DNA of 64,000 nucleotides from Marinobacter sp. F4216 (GTDB lineage Bacteria; Pseudomonadota; Gammaproteobacteria; Pseudomonadales; Oleiphilaceae): the NCBI RefSeq assembly GCF_019931195.1, contig NZ_JAIOUO010000006.1, forward strand, positions 1 through 64,000. The letters are read 5' to 3'. Positions 19,345 to 33,900 of the stretch are shown here, one piece after another. Under the pieces are notes generated by a model. It did not search any database and was not told where the DNA came from. It was given only the letters and a program-made list of their open reading frames with translations. The position numbers and the translations under genes are program-made. Within the stretch, counting starts at the first letter, position 1. The number at the start of each line of letters is the position of its first letter.

Positions 19345-20205
19345 TCAGACCGAAGCCGCGCCGCTCACAATCTCCGAAATCTCTTGGGTGATCGCTGCCT
19401 GACGGGCCTTGTTGTAAGCCAACTGAAGCTCGTCAATGATGCTGCCAGCGTTATCAGTAGCGCTCTTCATGGCAATCATCCGCGCAGCCTGCTCACAAGC
19501 CAGATTTTCAACCACGCCCTGGTAAACCTGGGACTCGATGAATCTCGGCATCAGGCCTTCAAGAATCTGCCTGGCGTCCGGCTCGTAGATGTAATCCCAC
19601 TGGTTCTTGATTTCGTCGTCTTCGCTCGGAGGCAGGGGCAGTAGTTGCTCCACCTTCGGGCTCTGGGTCATGGTGTTCACAAACTCGTTTGAAACAAGAT
19701 ACAGACGATCAATCTTGCCTTCTGAGAACGCGTCCAGCATAACCTTGACGTTGCCGATGAGCTTGTCTGAGCTTGGGTTGTCACCCAGGTGGGTCAATGC
19801 CGCAACGACATTGCCGCCATAGCTCCGGAAAAAAGACGCGCCTTTCTGACCGATCGCACAAAGATCAGCCTCCACGCCTTTCTCGTTCCACGCTTTCATT
19901 TCGCGGACAAGCGCTTTGAACAGGTTGATGTTCAGACCACCACAGAGGCCACGATCAGTTGACACCACGATGTAGCCGACGCGCTTGACGTCACGCTCCA
20001 CCATAAACGGGTGCTTGTACTGAGCATTCGCCTTGGCAATGTGCCCGATCATCTGACGCATCTTATCGGCATACGGACGAGTTGCCTGCATGCGATCCTG
20101 AGCTTTACGCATCTTACTCGCCGCAACCATTTCCATGGCGCTGGTGATCTTCTGCGTGCTCTTGATGCTTGATATCTGGTTACGTATTTCTTTGCCGACG
20201 GCCAT
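19345..20205 (-). CDS. atpG: ATP synthase F1 gamma subunit
   Basis: 286 aa. The N-terminal helix [20 protein letters not shown] and the C-terminal helix ([19 protein letters not shown]) form the coiled-coil rotor shaft, with the central [11 protein letters not shown] motif between them. Gamma turns inside the alpha3-beta3 ring and couples proton flow to catalysis. It follows atpA by 74 nt. Confidence 0.98.
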   Translation of the reverse strand: MAVGKEIRNQISSIKSTQKITSAMEMVAASKMRKAQDRMQATRPYADKMRQMIGHIAKANAQYKHPFMVERDVKRVGYIVVSTDRGLCGGLNINLFKALVREMKAWNEKGVEADLCAIGQKGASFFRSYGGNVVAALTHLGDNPSSDKLIGNVKVMLDAFSEGKIDRLYLVSNEFVNTMTQSPKVEQLLPLPPSEDDEIKNQWDYIYEPDARQILEGLMPRFIESQVYQGVVENLACEQAARMIAMKSATDNAGSIIDELQLAYNKARQAAITQEISEIVSGAASV

Positions 20206-20279
20206 AACTCACTGCCTTCTCAAGTTAGACACTCGTTGCTACGAAACTGGCCTGCAACCGGGGTTGCAGGCCTGCTTTC

Positions 20280-21824
20280 TTACCAGCTCTGAGTGGTCTT
20301 GAATTTCTCCAGTGCAGCTTTCAGGCCGGCAGCGATTTCGTCGTTGAAATCGCCCTTAACGTTGATCTTGTCCAGCAGTTCTTTCTGCTCGGAACGCATC
20401 CAGTCCAGGAGCTGCGCTTCGAACTTAACCACTTTCTCGACATCAACGTCGTCCAAGAAGCCTTCGTTGGCTGCAAACAGAACCGTACCCATCTCAGCCA
20501 CGGACAGCGGGCTGTACTGGTTCTGCTTCATGAGTTCGGTAACACGCTGACCGTGCTCGAGCTGCTTACGGGTTGCTTCGTCAAGGTCGGAAGCGAACTG
20601 GGCAAACGCGGCCAGTTCCCGGTACTGAGCCAGGGCCAGACGGATGTTACCGCCGAGCTTTTTCATGATCTTGGTCTGGGCTGCACCACCAACACGGGAT
20701 ACAGAGATACCTGCGTTCATCGCCGGACGGATACCGGAGTTGAACAGGTTGGTTTCCAGGAAGATCTGACCGTCAGTGATGGAGATTACGTTGGTCGGTA
20801 CGAACGCAGATACGTCACCGGCCTGGGTCTCAATGATCGGCAGCGCGGTCAGAGAACCGGTCTTACCTTTCACTTCACCGTTAGTGAGCTGCTCAACGTA
20901 GTCGGCGTTAACGCGGGAAGCGCGCTCCAGCAGACGTGAGTGCAGGTAGAATACGTCACCCGGGTAGGCTTCACGGCCTGGCGGACGACGCAGCAACAGA
21001 GAGATCTGACGGTAGGCTACAGCCTGCTTGGACAGATCATCGTATACGATCAGGGCGTCTTCACCGCGGTCACGGAAGTATTCACCCATCGCAGTACCGG
21101 CGTACGGAGCCAGGAACTGCATCGCTGCAGGATCAGCAGCACCCGCAGCAACCACGATGGTGTGGTCCATAGCGCCGTGCTCTTCCAGCTTACGTACTAC
21201 CGCAGCGATAGAAGACTGCTTCTGACCTACGGCAACGTAGATACACTTTACGCCCGTGTTCTTCTGGTTGATGATCGCGTCGATGGCAACCGCAGTCTTA
21301 CCGATCTGGCGGTCACCGATGATCAGCTCACGCTGACCACGACCGATGGGAACCATGGTGTCGATCGCTTTCAGACCGGTCTGTACCGGCTCATCAACGG
21401 ACTGACGAGCGATAACGCCCGGAGCAACCTTCTCAACCGGAGAAGTCAGGTCAGTGCCCAGATCGCCCTTGCCGTCGATCGGGTTACCCAGACCGTCGAC
21501 AACGCGGCCCAGCAGTTCCGGACCAACCGGTACTTCCAGGATGCGACCGGTGCAACGAACCTTCTGACCTTCGGCCAGATCCTCGTAGTCACCCAGAACA
21601 ACCGCACCTACGGAATCACGCTCCAGGTTCAGAGCCATACCGTAAGTGCCGTTAGCGAATTCAATCATCTCACCGTACATTACGTCGGCAAGACCGTGGA
21701 TCAGTACGATGCCGTCAGAAACGGACAGGATCGTACCTTCGTTCTTTGCTTCGGAAGAGATATCGAGCTTTTCGATTCTCTTCTTGATGATGTCACTGAT
21801 CTCGGATGGATTCAGTTGCTGCAT
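20280..21824 (-). CDS. atpA: ATP synthase F1 alpha subunit
   Basis: 514 aa. Begins [20 protein letters not shown], as in Pseudomonas. Walker A GDRQIGKT at 170-177, and [17 protein letters not shown] contains the conserved Ser-Arg finger region. Alpha carries the non-catalytic nucleotide sites. It follows atpH by 28 nt. Confidence 0.99.
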   Translation of the reverse strand: MQQLNPSEISDIIKKRIEKLDISSEAKNEGTILSVSDGIVLIHGLADVMYGEMIEFANGTYGMALNLERDSVGAVVLGDYEDLAEGQKVRCTGRILEVPVGPELLGRVVDGLGNPIDGKGDLGTDLTSPVEKVAPGVIARQSVDEPVQTGLKAIDTMVPIGRGQRELIIGDRQIGKTAVAIDAIINQKNTGVKCIYVAVGQKQSSIAAVVRKLEEHGAMDHTIVVAAGAADPAAMQFLAPYAGTAMGEYFRDRGEDALIVYDDLSKQAVAYRQISLLLRRPPGREAYPGDVFYLHSRLLERASRVNADYVEQLTNGEVKGKTGSLTALPIIETQAGDVSAFVPTNVISITDGQIFLETNLFNSGIRPAMNAGISVSRVGGAAQTKIMKKLGGNIRLALAQYRELAAFAQFASDLDEATRKQLEHGQRVTELMKQNQYSPLSVAEMGTVLFAANEGFLDDVDVEKVVKFEAQLLDWMRSEQKELLDKINVKGDFNDEIAAGLKAALEKFKTTQSW

Positions 21825-21852
21825 GCCAATATCCTCAAACCTTGTGCTGAAA

Positions 21853-22389
21853 TCAGGAGCCCAGAGTCTCGACCAGCTTTTTCAGCTTTCCGCGTACAGA
21901 TGCGTCGATGACCAGATCGCCAGTGCGAATGACGGCGCCACCAATCAGAGACTTGTCCAACGACGCTGCGAGTGACACTTTCCGCTCGAGTTTCTCGGAC
22001 AGTGCCTGGGCGAGCTTCTGTTGCTGTTCGTCCGTCAGCTCAAATGCTGAGGTGACGTCAATGTCAACAGTGCGCTCCAGGTCAGCCCGGTACGTGTTGA
22101 AGAGCACTGCAATCTCCGGAAGAAGCGCCAGACGCTGGTTTCCAGCGAGCACCGAGAAGAAATTGCGAACCTGATCGGTCGCCTCTTCGCCGGCAACCTC
22201 CAGGATGAGTTCCGCTTTCTTCTGCTCTTCGAGACCCGGATTTGCGAGAAGCCGTCGAATGTCTGCATTCGCAGTGACCTGACCAGCCACGGTCAGCACC
22301 TTGTCCCACTCGGCGAGCTGATTCAGCTCCTGAGCGGCGGAAAATGCTGCTTTAGCGTAGGGTCGGGCCAGCGTTCTCAGTTCTGCCAT
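21853..22389 (-). CDS. atpH: ATP synthase delta subunit
   Basis: 178 aa, normal length. N-terminal helical bundle ([15 protein letters not shown]) and C-terminal [20 protein letters not shown], the family signature. Delta joins the top of F1 to the b-subunit stalk. It starts 15 nt after the end of atpF. Confidence 0.97.
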   Translation of the reverse strand: MAELRTLARPYAKAAFSAAQELNQLAEWDKVLTVAGQVTANADIRRLLANPGLEEQKKAELILEVAGEEATDQVRNFFSVLAGNQRLALLPEIAVLFNTYRADLERTVDIDVTSAFELTDEQQQKLAQALSEKLERKVSLAASLDKSLIGGAVIRTGDLVIDASVRGKLKKLVETLGS

Positions 22390-22404
22390 GATGAACCTCG
22401 TCGT

Positions 22405-22875
22405 TTACAGTTCTGCCGCCAGTTTTTCCAACATTTCGTTGTGCTTGGAGGCATCGACAGAGGTTTCCAGGATTTTCTCAGCACCGGCGACAGCAATTGC
22501 GGCAACTTCTGCACGCAGAGCGTCACGAGCCTGATTGCGCTCCTGCTCAATTTCGGCCTTGGCCTGCTCAATCAGCTTGTCGCCTTCCTTGCGGGCTTCA
22601 TCTTTGGAAGCTTCCACAATCTGGGCGGCACGCTTGTTGGCCTCTTCAATCAGGGCTGCTGCTTGCTGCTTTGCTTCGCGCAGTTCCTGGGCAGACTTCT
22701 CCTGAGCCAGTTCCAGGTCGCGCGCTGCACGATCAGAAGCAGCCAGTCCGTCAGCGATCTTCTTTTGACGCTCCTGCAGTGCGGCCATAATCGGCGGCCA
22801 CACGTATTTCATGCAGAAGACGACAAAGATAAAGAACGCGATGGCTTGACCAATCATCGTCAGATTAATGTTCAC
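22405..22875 (-). CDS. atpF: ATP synthase F0 subunit b
   Basis: 156 aa. Starts [20 protein letters not shown], a single membrane helix, followed by a long Ala/Glu/Lys-rich coiled coil that forms the peripheral stalk. Length and sequence are typical of gammaproteobacterial b subunits. It follows atpE by 67 nt. Confidence 0.97.
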   Translation of the reverse strand: MNINLTMIGQAIAFFIFVVFCMKYVWPPIMAALQERQKKIADGLAASDRAARDLELAQEKSAQELREAKQQAAALIEEANKRAAQIVEASKDEARKEGDKLIEQAKAEIEQERNQARDALRAEVAAIAVAGAEKILETSVDASKHNEMLEKLAAEL

Positions 22876-22942
22876 GTCTTCACCTCTCGCCTGTTTCGTT
22901 CAGAATCATTGACCGGGGTCGGGGCCCCGGTGACAGACTCAA

Positions 22943-23218
<276 letters not shown>

Positions 23219-23273
23219 TTAAGTTTCAATTTAAGGGGTTAGGGTTTAAAAACTACGTCTCAATGGTGTCCGA

Positions 23274-24567
<1,294 letters not shown>

Positions 24568-24642
24568 TTTCTTCCCGGGAATACGGTGCATTAACCCGTT
24601 GCAGTTCAAAAAGTAGACAACTACACCGATACGAGCGCGGAG

Positions 24643-24671
24643 ATTATATGTGTTCAAGTGATGTGAATCAA
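24643..24671 (-). promoter_or_regulatory. Sigma70 promoter of the atp operon
   Basis: On the minus strand TTGATT (24666-24671) is followed by exactly 17 bp and TATAAT (24643-24648), a near-consensus -35 and a perfect -10. Transcription would start near 24635, about 70 nt before the atpI start. Confidence 0.8.
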
Positions 24672-24833
24672 CAAAACGCGGGGCCGGTTAGGCGGCGCAA
24701 AACTGCTTGCGCAGAGGGATTTCGGGGGTTGGGACACAAATAGGCGAACAAACGATGAAGGACCACTACATGTTGTGTAGCCGCTCGATTCAGTGCTACA
24801 AAATGGCACCGAAAACGATGCCTTGGTCACAAA

Positions 24834-25721
24834 TTACTTGATATGGCCCAATATGCCATCGAGTTCGTCCAGAGAGCTGTATTCGATCACCAGCTTGCCC
24901 TTACCACGCTGACCGTGCGCAATGGAGACCCGGGCGCCAAGGCGCTCAGCGAGGTCATCCTGCAAGGCCCGGATATTGGGATCCAGGGCAGCCGGCTCCC
25001 GCTTCTGGTCACCGGGTTTTTCCTGCTGGATTCGACGAACAAGGGCCTCAGTCTGGCGAACCGAAAGAGACTTGGCGACCACCTGCTTGGCCACCTGCAT
25101 CTGTTGCTCCGGGGGCAGGGTTAGCATGGCGCGACCATGGCCCATCTCCAGATCGCCGTGCTCAAGCATCAATCGCACGTCTTCGGTCAAACTGATCAAA
25201 CGGAGCAGGTTGGTGATGGTGGTGCGGGACTTGCCCACGGCTTCGGCCACCTGCGCCTGGGTCAATCCGAATTCGTCCTGCAGGCGCTGGAGGGCGAAGG
25301 CTTCTTCAATAACATTCAGGTTTTCCCGCTGAATATTCTCAATCAGCGCCATGGCGATGGCCGCTTCATCCGGTACATCGCGGATGATGGCCGGAATGCG
25401 GTCGAGATCCGCCATCTGGGTAGCGCGCCAGCGACGTTCACCGGCAATCAGTTCATAGCGGCCTTCACCGATCGGACGAATGACCACCGGTTGCATGACC
25501 CCTTGCTGTCGAATGGAGTCGGCCAGTTCCTGCAACGCGGTCGGATCCATGTCCCGGCGGGGCTGGTAGCGTCCGCGCTGAATCAGATCGATGGGTACTT
25601 CACGCAGTTCACCGTCGTGTTCGGCCACTTCCTGATCCAGATTCACCTTGGAACCCGCCAGCAGGGCGCCAAGTCCACGCTCACCCAATCCTCTTTTCTT
25701 CGCCGCCATGGTGTCAGTCAT
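24834..25721 (-). CDS. parB: Chromosome partitioning protein ParB
   Basis: 295 aa from ATG 25721 (MTDTMAAKKRGLGERGLGAL); AGGAAG lies about 5 nt upstream, whereas the next ATG (25709) has no ribosome-binding site. GERRWRA (about 94-100) is the CTP-binding ParB motif, and about 153-177 is the helix-turn-helix that reads parS (TQAQVAEAVGKSRTTITNLL). The C-terminal 60 residues are the dimer domain. ParB clamps on parS, spreads, and works with ParA to move the origin. parS sites lie in recF of this window (48016-48031 and 48655-48670). The gene follows parA by 48 nt. Confidence 0.97.
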   Translation of the reverse strand: MTDTMAAKKRGLGERGLGALLAGSKVNLDQEVAEHDGELREVPIDLIQRGRYQPRRDMDPTALQELADSIRQQGVMQPVVIRPIGEGRYELIAGERRWRATQMADLDRIPAIIRDVPDEAAIAMALIENIQRENLNVIEEAFALQRLQDEFGLTQAQVAEAVGKSRTTITNLLRLISLTEDVRLMLEHGDLEMGHGRAMLTLPPEQQMQVAKQVVAKSLSVRQTEALVRRIQQEKPGDQKREPAALDPNIRALQDDLAERLGARVSIAHGQRGKGKLVIEYSSLDELDGILGHIK

Positions 25722-25769
25722 TCTTCCTGTTGTAATTCGATCGATGTCAGTCAATGACAGGACGGTATG

Positions 25770-26564
25770 TTACACCGCAACCGGCTCAGATGTCTTTTTT
25801 GCGCCATGCCGGCGCACCATTTCGCCAGCCAAGGCCAGATAAGCCACGGCCCCTTTCGAGGCGCGATCGTATTTCAGGGCCGGCATGCCATAACTGGGCG
25901 CTTCGGCGAGACGTACGTTTCTGGGAATAACGGCACGATAGACCTTGTCACCGAAATACTCATTCAGCTGGGCAGAAACATCCAGGGTCAGGCTGTTTCG
26001 GGGGTCGTACATGGTGCGTAATAGACCTTCGATCTCCAGCTCCGGGTTGACGGTTTCCTGGATCTGCTCGACGGTGTTCATCAGTGCGGCCAGCCCCTCC
26101 AGTGCGTAGTACTCGCACTGCATCGGGATCAGTACCGAGTCCGCAGCCGACAGGGCGTTGACCGTGAGCAGGCTCAGTGACGGCGGGCAGTCGATCAGGA
26201 TGTAGTCGTAGTCATCACGAACGCTGTTCAGAGCCAGGCGAAGGCGGTGCTCACGACCGATTTCATTCATCAGTTCAACTTCGGCCGCGGTCAAATCCCC
26301 ATTGGCCGGTAGCAGCTTGAACCCCGATGCCTCGGCCAGAAAGACCACCTCTGCAGCCGATGCTCGCTTGGTCAGCACATCGTAACCAGAGAGCTTGAGG
26401 GCGTTTTTATCCACCCCACTGCCCATGGTGGCGTTGCCCTGCGGATCCATATCCACCAGCAGAACCCGGCGCTTTATGGCAGCCAGAGACGCAGCAAGGT
26501 TGACACAGGTGGTGGTTTTTCCCACGCCGCCTTTCTGGTTGGTCACTGCGATCACGCACGCCAT
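25770..26564 (-). CDS. parA: Chromosome partitioning ATPase ParA
   Basis: 264 aa. Deviant Walker A KGGVGKTTT at 11-19 and DMDPQGN at 38-44, as in Soj/ParA. It binds DNA in the ATP form and is driven off by ParB, which segregates the origin region. It follows rsmG by 33 nt and precedes parB, the usual rsmG-parA-parB order. Confidence 0.98.
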   Translation of the reverse strand: MACVIAVTNQKGGVGKTTTCVNLAASLAAIKRRVLLVDMDPQGNATMGSGVDKNALKLSGYDVLTKRASAAEVVFLAEASGFKLLPANGDLTAAEVELMNEIGREHRLRLALNSVRDDYDYILIDCPPSLSLLTVNALSAADSVLIPMQCEYYALEGLAALMNTVEQIQETVNPELEIEGLLRTMYDPRNSLTLDVSAQLNEYFGDKVYRAVIPRNVRLAEAPSYGMPALKYDRASKGAVAYLALAGEMVRRHGAKKTSEPVAV

Positions 26565-26597
26565 GTCTGGTCTCCTGTTTGGGGATGTCTGGAATTG

Positions 26598-27230
26598 CTA
26601 TGCCCGGCCAACCACCAGAAGGTGGCGTTCACCGTCTGATCCGGGAACCGCCAGGGTATGACGGGATTTTACCTGCCAACCGGCAGGAAGGGCAGCCACT
26701 TCATCATCCGGAAACTGGCCTTTCATGGCAAGAAACTCGCCCTCTTTCGCCAACAAGCTACCACACCAGTCCACCAGGTTTTCCAGTGCCGTGAACGCCC
26801 GACTGCTGATCTGAGTGAAAGGCTGCTCAGGCTGGCAATCCTCAGCGCGACCATGGATGACCGACACATTGTTCAGACCCAGCTCCAGAACACACTGGTT
26901 GAGGAAACGGGTCTTCTTGCCGTTGCTGTCGAGCAGGGTGAACTGTTTATCCGGCAGAGCGATCGCCAGCGGAATACCCGGCAAACCACCGCCGGCGCCT
27001 ACATCCAGCAGGTGATCGGTCTGTACCCAGGACAGGATGCTCAGACTGTCGAGCAGTTGTCGCGACACCATTTCCGTCTCATTACGGACGGCGGTCAGGT
27101 TGTAGGCCCGATTCCACTTGTTGAGCAAAGCCAGAAAGGCCAGCAACTGTTCCTGCTGGCCTTCGCTGAGGGAGATAGTCATGGTCGCCAGCCCATCGCT
27201 GAGCTGGCGCTGCCAGAGTGAATTGGTCAT
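26598..27230 (-). CDS. rsmG: 16S rRNA (guanine527-N7)-methyltransferase RsmG
   Basis: 210 aa. SAM-binding loop LLDVGAGGGLPGIPLAI (about 74-90) and NLTAVRN (44-50) are the RsmG signatures. It methylates G527 of 16S rRNA, the change whose loss gives low-level streptomycin resistance. It starts 9 nt after mnmG ends, so they are translated from one transcript. Confidence 0.97.
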   Translation of the reverse strand: MTNSLWQRQLSDGLATMTISLSEGQQEQLLAFLALLNKWNRAYNLTAVRNETEMVSRQLLDSLSILSWVQTDHLLDVGAGGGLPGIPLAIALPDKQFTLLDSNGKKTRFLNQCVLELGLNNVSVIHGRAEDCQPEQPFTQISSRAFTALENLVDWCGSLLAKEGEFLAMKGQFPDDEVAALPAGWQVKSRHTLAVPGSDGERHLLVVGRA

Positions 27231-27239
27231 AGGCGCGGC

Positions 27240-29126
<1,887 letters not shown>

Positions 29127-29479
29127 AGTTCACCTCAGAAATCAGGGGGATAAAAACAGGGCGGCGAGTATAACGTCTCGCCTGTCAAAATGCAGTGTGA
29201 ATGTGCAAATTTTAACCACCGTGAACGACCGGTGGAAGTGGTACAGACCGAAACGCGCCCAGAAACTGCCAGTTATCATGCGGACAACCGTAGGGATTTG
29301 CCGAAACCCACAGCTTTTCAGCGCCTTGTAGAAACCTGTTCAGAAGAGTTTTCAAAAAAATATCCACAAGCAAAAAGACGCTTACGGAACATGTAAAACA
29401 ACGTCAATTAATTGGTATATAAAGCTTTTTTAATTTTAATCCACGGATTATACGAAGGTTGTTCAACTATTTATCCACA
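29127..29479. other. AT-rich spacer upstream of mnmG with DnaA boxes (oriC-like position)
   Basis: About 340 bp with no gene. It occupies the place that oriC has in E. coli, immediately upstream of mnmG. A perfect DnaA box TTATCCACA lies at 29471-29479, overlapping the last codons of the neighbouring transporter gene, and a one-mismatch box at 29360-29368. Between them (29401-29441) is a very AT-rich stretch that could unwind. Genus-level synteny still favours the rpmH-dnaA spacer as the main origin. Confidence 0.45.
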
Positions 29480-30765
29480 GAAACCGAAAACTCTCGGGTA
29501 CGCAGATAGGTAACCAGCGCCAGAACGACGCCATTAAGCAGAGATAGAGACAACAGAAAACCCGGGATATCCACATTCATAATCCCCAGTACAACCATAC
29601 CCGCCAAGGCGCTGATCACCATGAACAGCGCATTGATCACGTTCAGCGCGGCGATGATTCGTGCCCGCTGGTGAGCGGGCGTTTCATGCTGGATAAACGC
29701 ATACAGGGGCACAATAAACAGCCCCCCGGAGATACCCACTCCGATCAGGTCGATCAGCACCCGGAGATAGGTTGGGTTGGTCAGGAACGTCAGCCAGATC
29801 GAAGACTCCGGGAAATCCGGCACAGCAAAGAACAGGTCGATACCAAACAGGCTCAACCCCAGCGCCCCCCAGGGCACGGGCTTGAGGGACACCCTGTGCC
29901 GGGTCAATCGCTCGCACAGGGACGCACCCACGGAAATGCCGATCGTGAACAGTGCAAGAAGGAGGGTGACCACGGTCTCGTCCCCACCCAGATGAACCCG
30001 GGAAAAATTCGGAAACTGGGTGAGGTAGGCCGCGCCCAGGAACCAGAACCAGGAAATGGCGAGGATGGCCAGCAGAACCTGACGACGCTGTGCCGCCAAT
30101 ATCATCAACCTCCAGGTCTCCACCACCGGACGAAGACGCACCGTCACCGCGGAATGCCGGTCGTGAGTCGGTGGTACCTGCCGGGCCGCCAGATACCCGA
30201 GAACCGCCATGACCACAACGGCCACCGCTGTATAGCGCGCCGGAGCTTCCAGCGTCATCAACAAGCCTGCCGCAATGGTACCGAGGAGGATGGCGACAAA
30301 GGTACCCATGCTCACCAGACCATTGCCGCCCACCAGCTCATCGTCGGACAGAACCTGTGGAAGAATCGCGTATTTTACCGGTCCAAAGAACGTGGACTGG
30401 GTGCCCATCAGAAACAGCAACACCAACAACAACTCATACCAGCCAAACCAGAGACCGGCGGCGGCCAGCCCCATGATCAGGATCTCTGCCAGCTTGACCC
30501 AGCGGATAATACGGGACTTTTCATAATGGTCTGCAAGCTGGCCGGCAATGCCGGAAAACAGGAAAAACGGCAGGATGAACAGAAAGGCCGCGAGGTTAAC
30601 CACCAGATTGACGGACATCCCCATCACACCGCCCGCGCTGAACGTTATCAACAGCAGCAAGGCATTCTTGTAAAGGTTGTCGTTAAACGCCCCGGAAAAC
30701 TGGGTGAGGTAAAAGGGCAGGAAACGTCGCTCGGCCAACAACCGGAACTGACTGTGCTTTGCCAT
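29467..30765 (-). CDS. MFS transporter, LplT-like
   Basis: 432 aa from ATG 30765 (MAKHSQFRLLAERRFLPFYL), with AAAGGA about 7 nt upstream; a longer frame to 30813 has no ribosome-binding site. About 12 membrane helices. FYLTQFSGAFNDNLYKNALL is the opening of the LplT lysophospholipid-transporter group, which flips lysophospholipids inward for re-acylation. No acyltransferase (Aas) domain or gene is attached, so the partner is missing here. The stop codon region contains a perfect DnaA box. It follows the RND gene by 228 nt on the same strand. Confidence 0.8.
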   Translation of the reverse strand: MAKHSQFRLLAERRFLPFYLTQFSGAFNDNLYKNALLLLITFSAGGVMGMSVNLVVNLAAFLFILPFFLFSGIAGQLADHYEKSRIIRWVKLAEILIMGLAAAGLWFGWYELLLVLLFLMGTQSTFFGPVKYAILPQVLSDDELVGGNGLVSMGTFVAILLGTIAAGLLMTLEAPARYTAVAVVVMAVLGYLAARQVPPTHDRHSAVTVRLRPVVETWRLMILAAQRRQVLLAILAISWFWFLGAAYLTQFPNFSRVHLGGDETVVTLLLALFTIGISVGASLCERLTRHRVSLKPVPWGALGLSLFGIDLFFAVPDFPESSIWLTFLTNPTYLRVLIDLIGVGISGGLFIVPLYAFIQHETPAHQRARIIAALNVINALFMVISALAGMVVLGIMNVDIPGFLLSLSLLNGVVLALVTYLRTREFSVSVDK

Positions 30766-30784
30766 AGGCGTCCTTTTGATGCAC

Positions 30785-30793
30785 TTATCCACA
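30785..30793 (+). promoter_or_regulatory. Perfect DnaA box (intergenic)
   Basis: TTATCCACA, 20 bp upstream of the LplT-like start. One of six perfect boxes between 29471 and 37239. Confidence 0.5.
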
Positions 30794-30993
30794 AGCCGTT
30801 TGCTTTCTTGCACTGCGCTGGGGCGGAAACCCGAAGCAGGACAACGCTCTGTACCGGCGGTTGCTGAGGCATGGAAAGCAGTAACGCCGAGCAGGTCCAG
30901 AGACCATTACCATGAGTAACCTAGCCCGAGTAGGCGACCTTTGCCATAGCGTTTCCCGCCACCCTGTAAAGGGGATCCTGACTGGCCGAAGAA

Positions 30994-33900
30994 TCAGAAA
31001 TTTTCTGCCCTGCCCTGCGGAGCAGACGCCGTGCCAGCGCCTCCCGAAGAACCGGAGGCCAGGCGATCCAGCTCCTGCTCAATGGCACGGGTGGGACGGG
31101 TAAAGCGGGCCAGCAGGTTATAGAGCACCGGAATCAAGAACAGCGTCAATGTGGTGGCAAACACCAGACCACCCAGAATGACCACGCCAATGGACGCCCT
31201 GCTCTCGGCACCAGCGCCCGTCGCCAATACCAGTGGAATCGCTCCAAACACCGTCGATATGGTGGTCATCAGCACCGGTCTGAAACGCAGACTGGCGCCT
31301 TTGAGAATCGCCTCCCGGATATCGTAGCCCCGGTCACGAAGCTGGTTGGCGAACTCGACAATCAGGATGCCATTCTTGGCCATCAGACCGAGAAGCATGA
31401 TGATGCCAATCTGGCTGTAGATATTGAGACTGATGCCCGACCACCAGAGCGCCAACAGAGCACCGGTGACTGCCAGCGGCACCGTCAACATGATGATCAG
31501 CGGATGAATCCAGCTCTCGAACTGGGCAGCCAGCACCAGAAACACCACCAGAAAGGCCAAACCAAAGGTGATATAGACCGCTGCGGAAGACTCCTCAAAT
31601 TCCCGGGCCAGGCCCTGGTAGCTGGTTCGGGCCTCCGGTGGCAGGTTATCCACAGCCAGGGTGTTGAGGTACTTCAGCGCCGAGCCGAGATCGTAGCCCT
31701 CGGCCAGCGACGCACTGAGCACCACGGCCGGGAGCCGGTCAATACGTTTCAGGTCAGGGTTGGTGCCCGCTTCCTCGACAGACACCAACGCTTGCAAGGG
31801 AATCAGTTCGCCGTCGTCCCGGGTGCGCATGAAGATCTGCCCCAGATCCTCCGGAGTGGCGCGATCGCGCTCCGCCGCTTGCAGAATCACGTCGTACTCC
31901 TGGCCCCGATCGACATAGGTAGTGACATTTCGGGATGCCAGCAAAGTCTGCAGGGTAGTACCCACGTCCTGTACGGTAATGCCTAGATCCGCCGCCCGCT
32001 CCCGGTCGATGGACACCCGAAGCTCGGGTCGGGTGAGTTCGAAATCAATATCCGGATTCAACAGATTCGGGTTTTCCTTGGCCCGTTCCAGTATTTCCTC
32101 ACTCCAGGCCTGAACGGACGCGTAATCCGGCCCGGCAATCACAAACTCCAGAGGCTGGCCAAAACCACGCCGTCCCAGGCCGGAGGGATTCACAGCCACA
32201 GTCCGGATACCGGACACCTGGCCGAGTTTGGCGCGCAGTTCATTAGTGATGTTTTGCTGCTTCTGGCTTCGCTGCTCCCAGGGCGTCAGCCCCATAATCA
32301 GGAACGCGTTGTCCTCCTCGTCACGGAAGCCCACGATCGCAAGAAACCGGTCCGAAGCCTCGCTTTCCAGGTACGGCATCAGGATCTGTTCGACCTGACG
32401 CACATAATGGTCGGTATATTCCACCGTCGACCCGCGGGGTGCGCTGGTGGGCAGGATGATGATGCCCCGATCTTCGGTCGGCGCCAATTCCTGGGCCAGT
32501 TTCGGGTAGACCAGTGCCGAAATCAGGGTGCCCACCAGCCCCAGGCCAATCAATAAGCCCGGCAGACGCAGGGAGGCGACCAGCAACCGCTCGTAGCCCC
32601 GGGTCAGGGCATGGAACACCCGTTCCGAGGCAGCCCACAGGCGATGTCCTTCGTCGGTTTCCGGGCTGTGGCGCAGCCACTTTGAGCACAGCATGGGAGT
32701 CAAAGTCAGTGCCACCAGGCTGGAGACCACCACCGCAGCCGCCAGGGTAAAGCCGAACTCGGCAAACAGGCGGCCCACATTACCGCCCATGAATGAAATC
32801 GGTACGAACACCGCCACCAGGGTGAGTGTGGTGGCAACCACCGCGAATGCCACTTGCCGGGCCCCCCGGTAGGAGGCGAGCAACGCCGGCTCCCCCTGAT
32901 CAATCCGGCGCTGAATGTTCTCCAGCATGACAATGGCATCGTCCACCACCAGGCCAATGGCCAGAATGACCGCCAACAGGGTGAGTACGTTGATCGAGAA
33001 GCCCAAGAACCCGAGCCCGATAAAGGCCCCAATAACAGCAACGGGTATGGTCACCGCCGGGATCAGGGTCGCCCGCCAGGACCGAAGGAAGATGAAGATG
33101 ACCAGCACCACCAGCAACACGGCGATGGCCAGAGTGGTGAGCACCTCTCGGGTGGAGGCCCGAATGAAAATGGATTCGTCGTAACTTCTGGTCAGCGTGA
33201 TTTCAGGCGGCAATGTGCTGCGAATCGCATCCAGTTCAGCCTTTACAGCATCGGACACTGCCACGATGTTGGATTTTGACTGCCGAATGATGCCCAGACC
33301 AACGGCGGTCTCCCCGTTGGCACGCAACCGGGTAATGTCGGATTCCACCCCCATCCGGACATCAGACACATCACCCAGCCTCAGCAGGCTGGCGTCGTCC
33401 CGACGCAGCACCAGGGAGCGGAATTCCTCCACTGTGGATAACCGGCCATCGGCACGGACAGTAAACGTACGGGTAGCGGAATCCACCGATCCGGCGGGAA
33501 ACTCGACGTTATTGCTACGCAGCGCCTGTTCGACCTCGGCCACCGTGATATCCCGGGCGGCCATCCGTTCCAGGTCCAGCCAGATCCGGATGGCATAGCG
33601 TCGCTCGCCACCGATGATCACATTGGCCACGCCCTCCAGCACCGATAACCGATCCACCAATACCCGGTCGGCGAAATCGGTCAGTTCGGCACTGTCCCAC
33701 AGATCACTGCGCAGGGTGACCCACAGCACCGGACGAGCATCGGAATCCGCCTTACTGACGGTTGGTGCATCGGCTTCATCCGGCAACTGGTCGGCCACCC
33801 GTGCAACCGCATCGCGGACATCATTGGCGGCAATATCCACATCCCGGCTTGTGGAAAACTCCACACTGGTGCGGGATTCGCCCTGCTCGGTGGAGGATTC

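Noticed and set aside
24568..24657. Longer AtpI with start at 24657
   Set aside because: The start would fall 15 nt downstream of the -10 element and lacks a ribosome-binding site.
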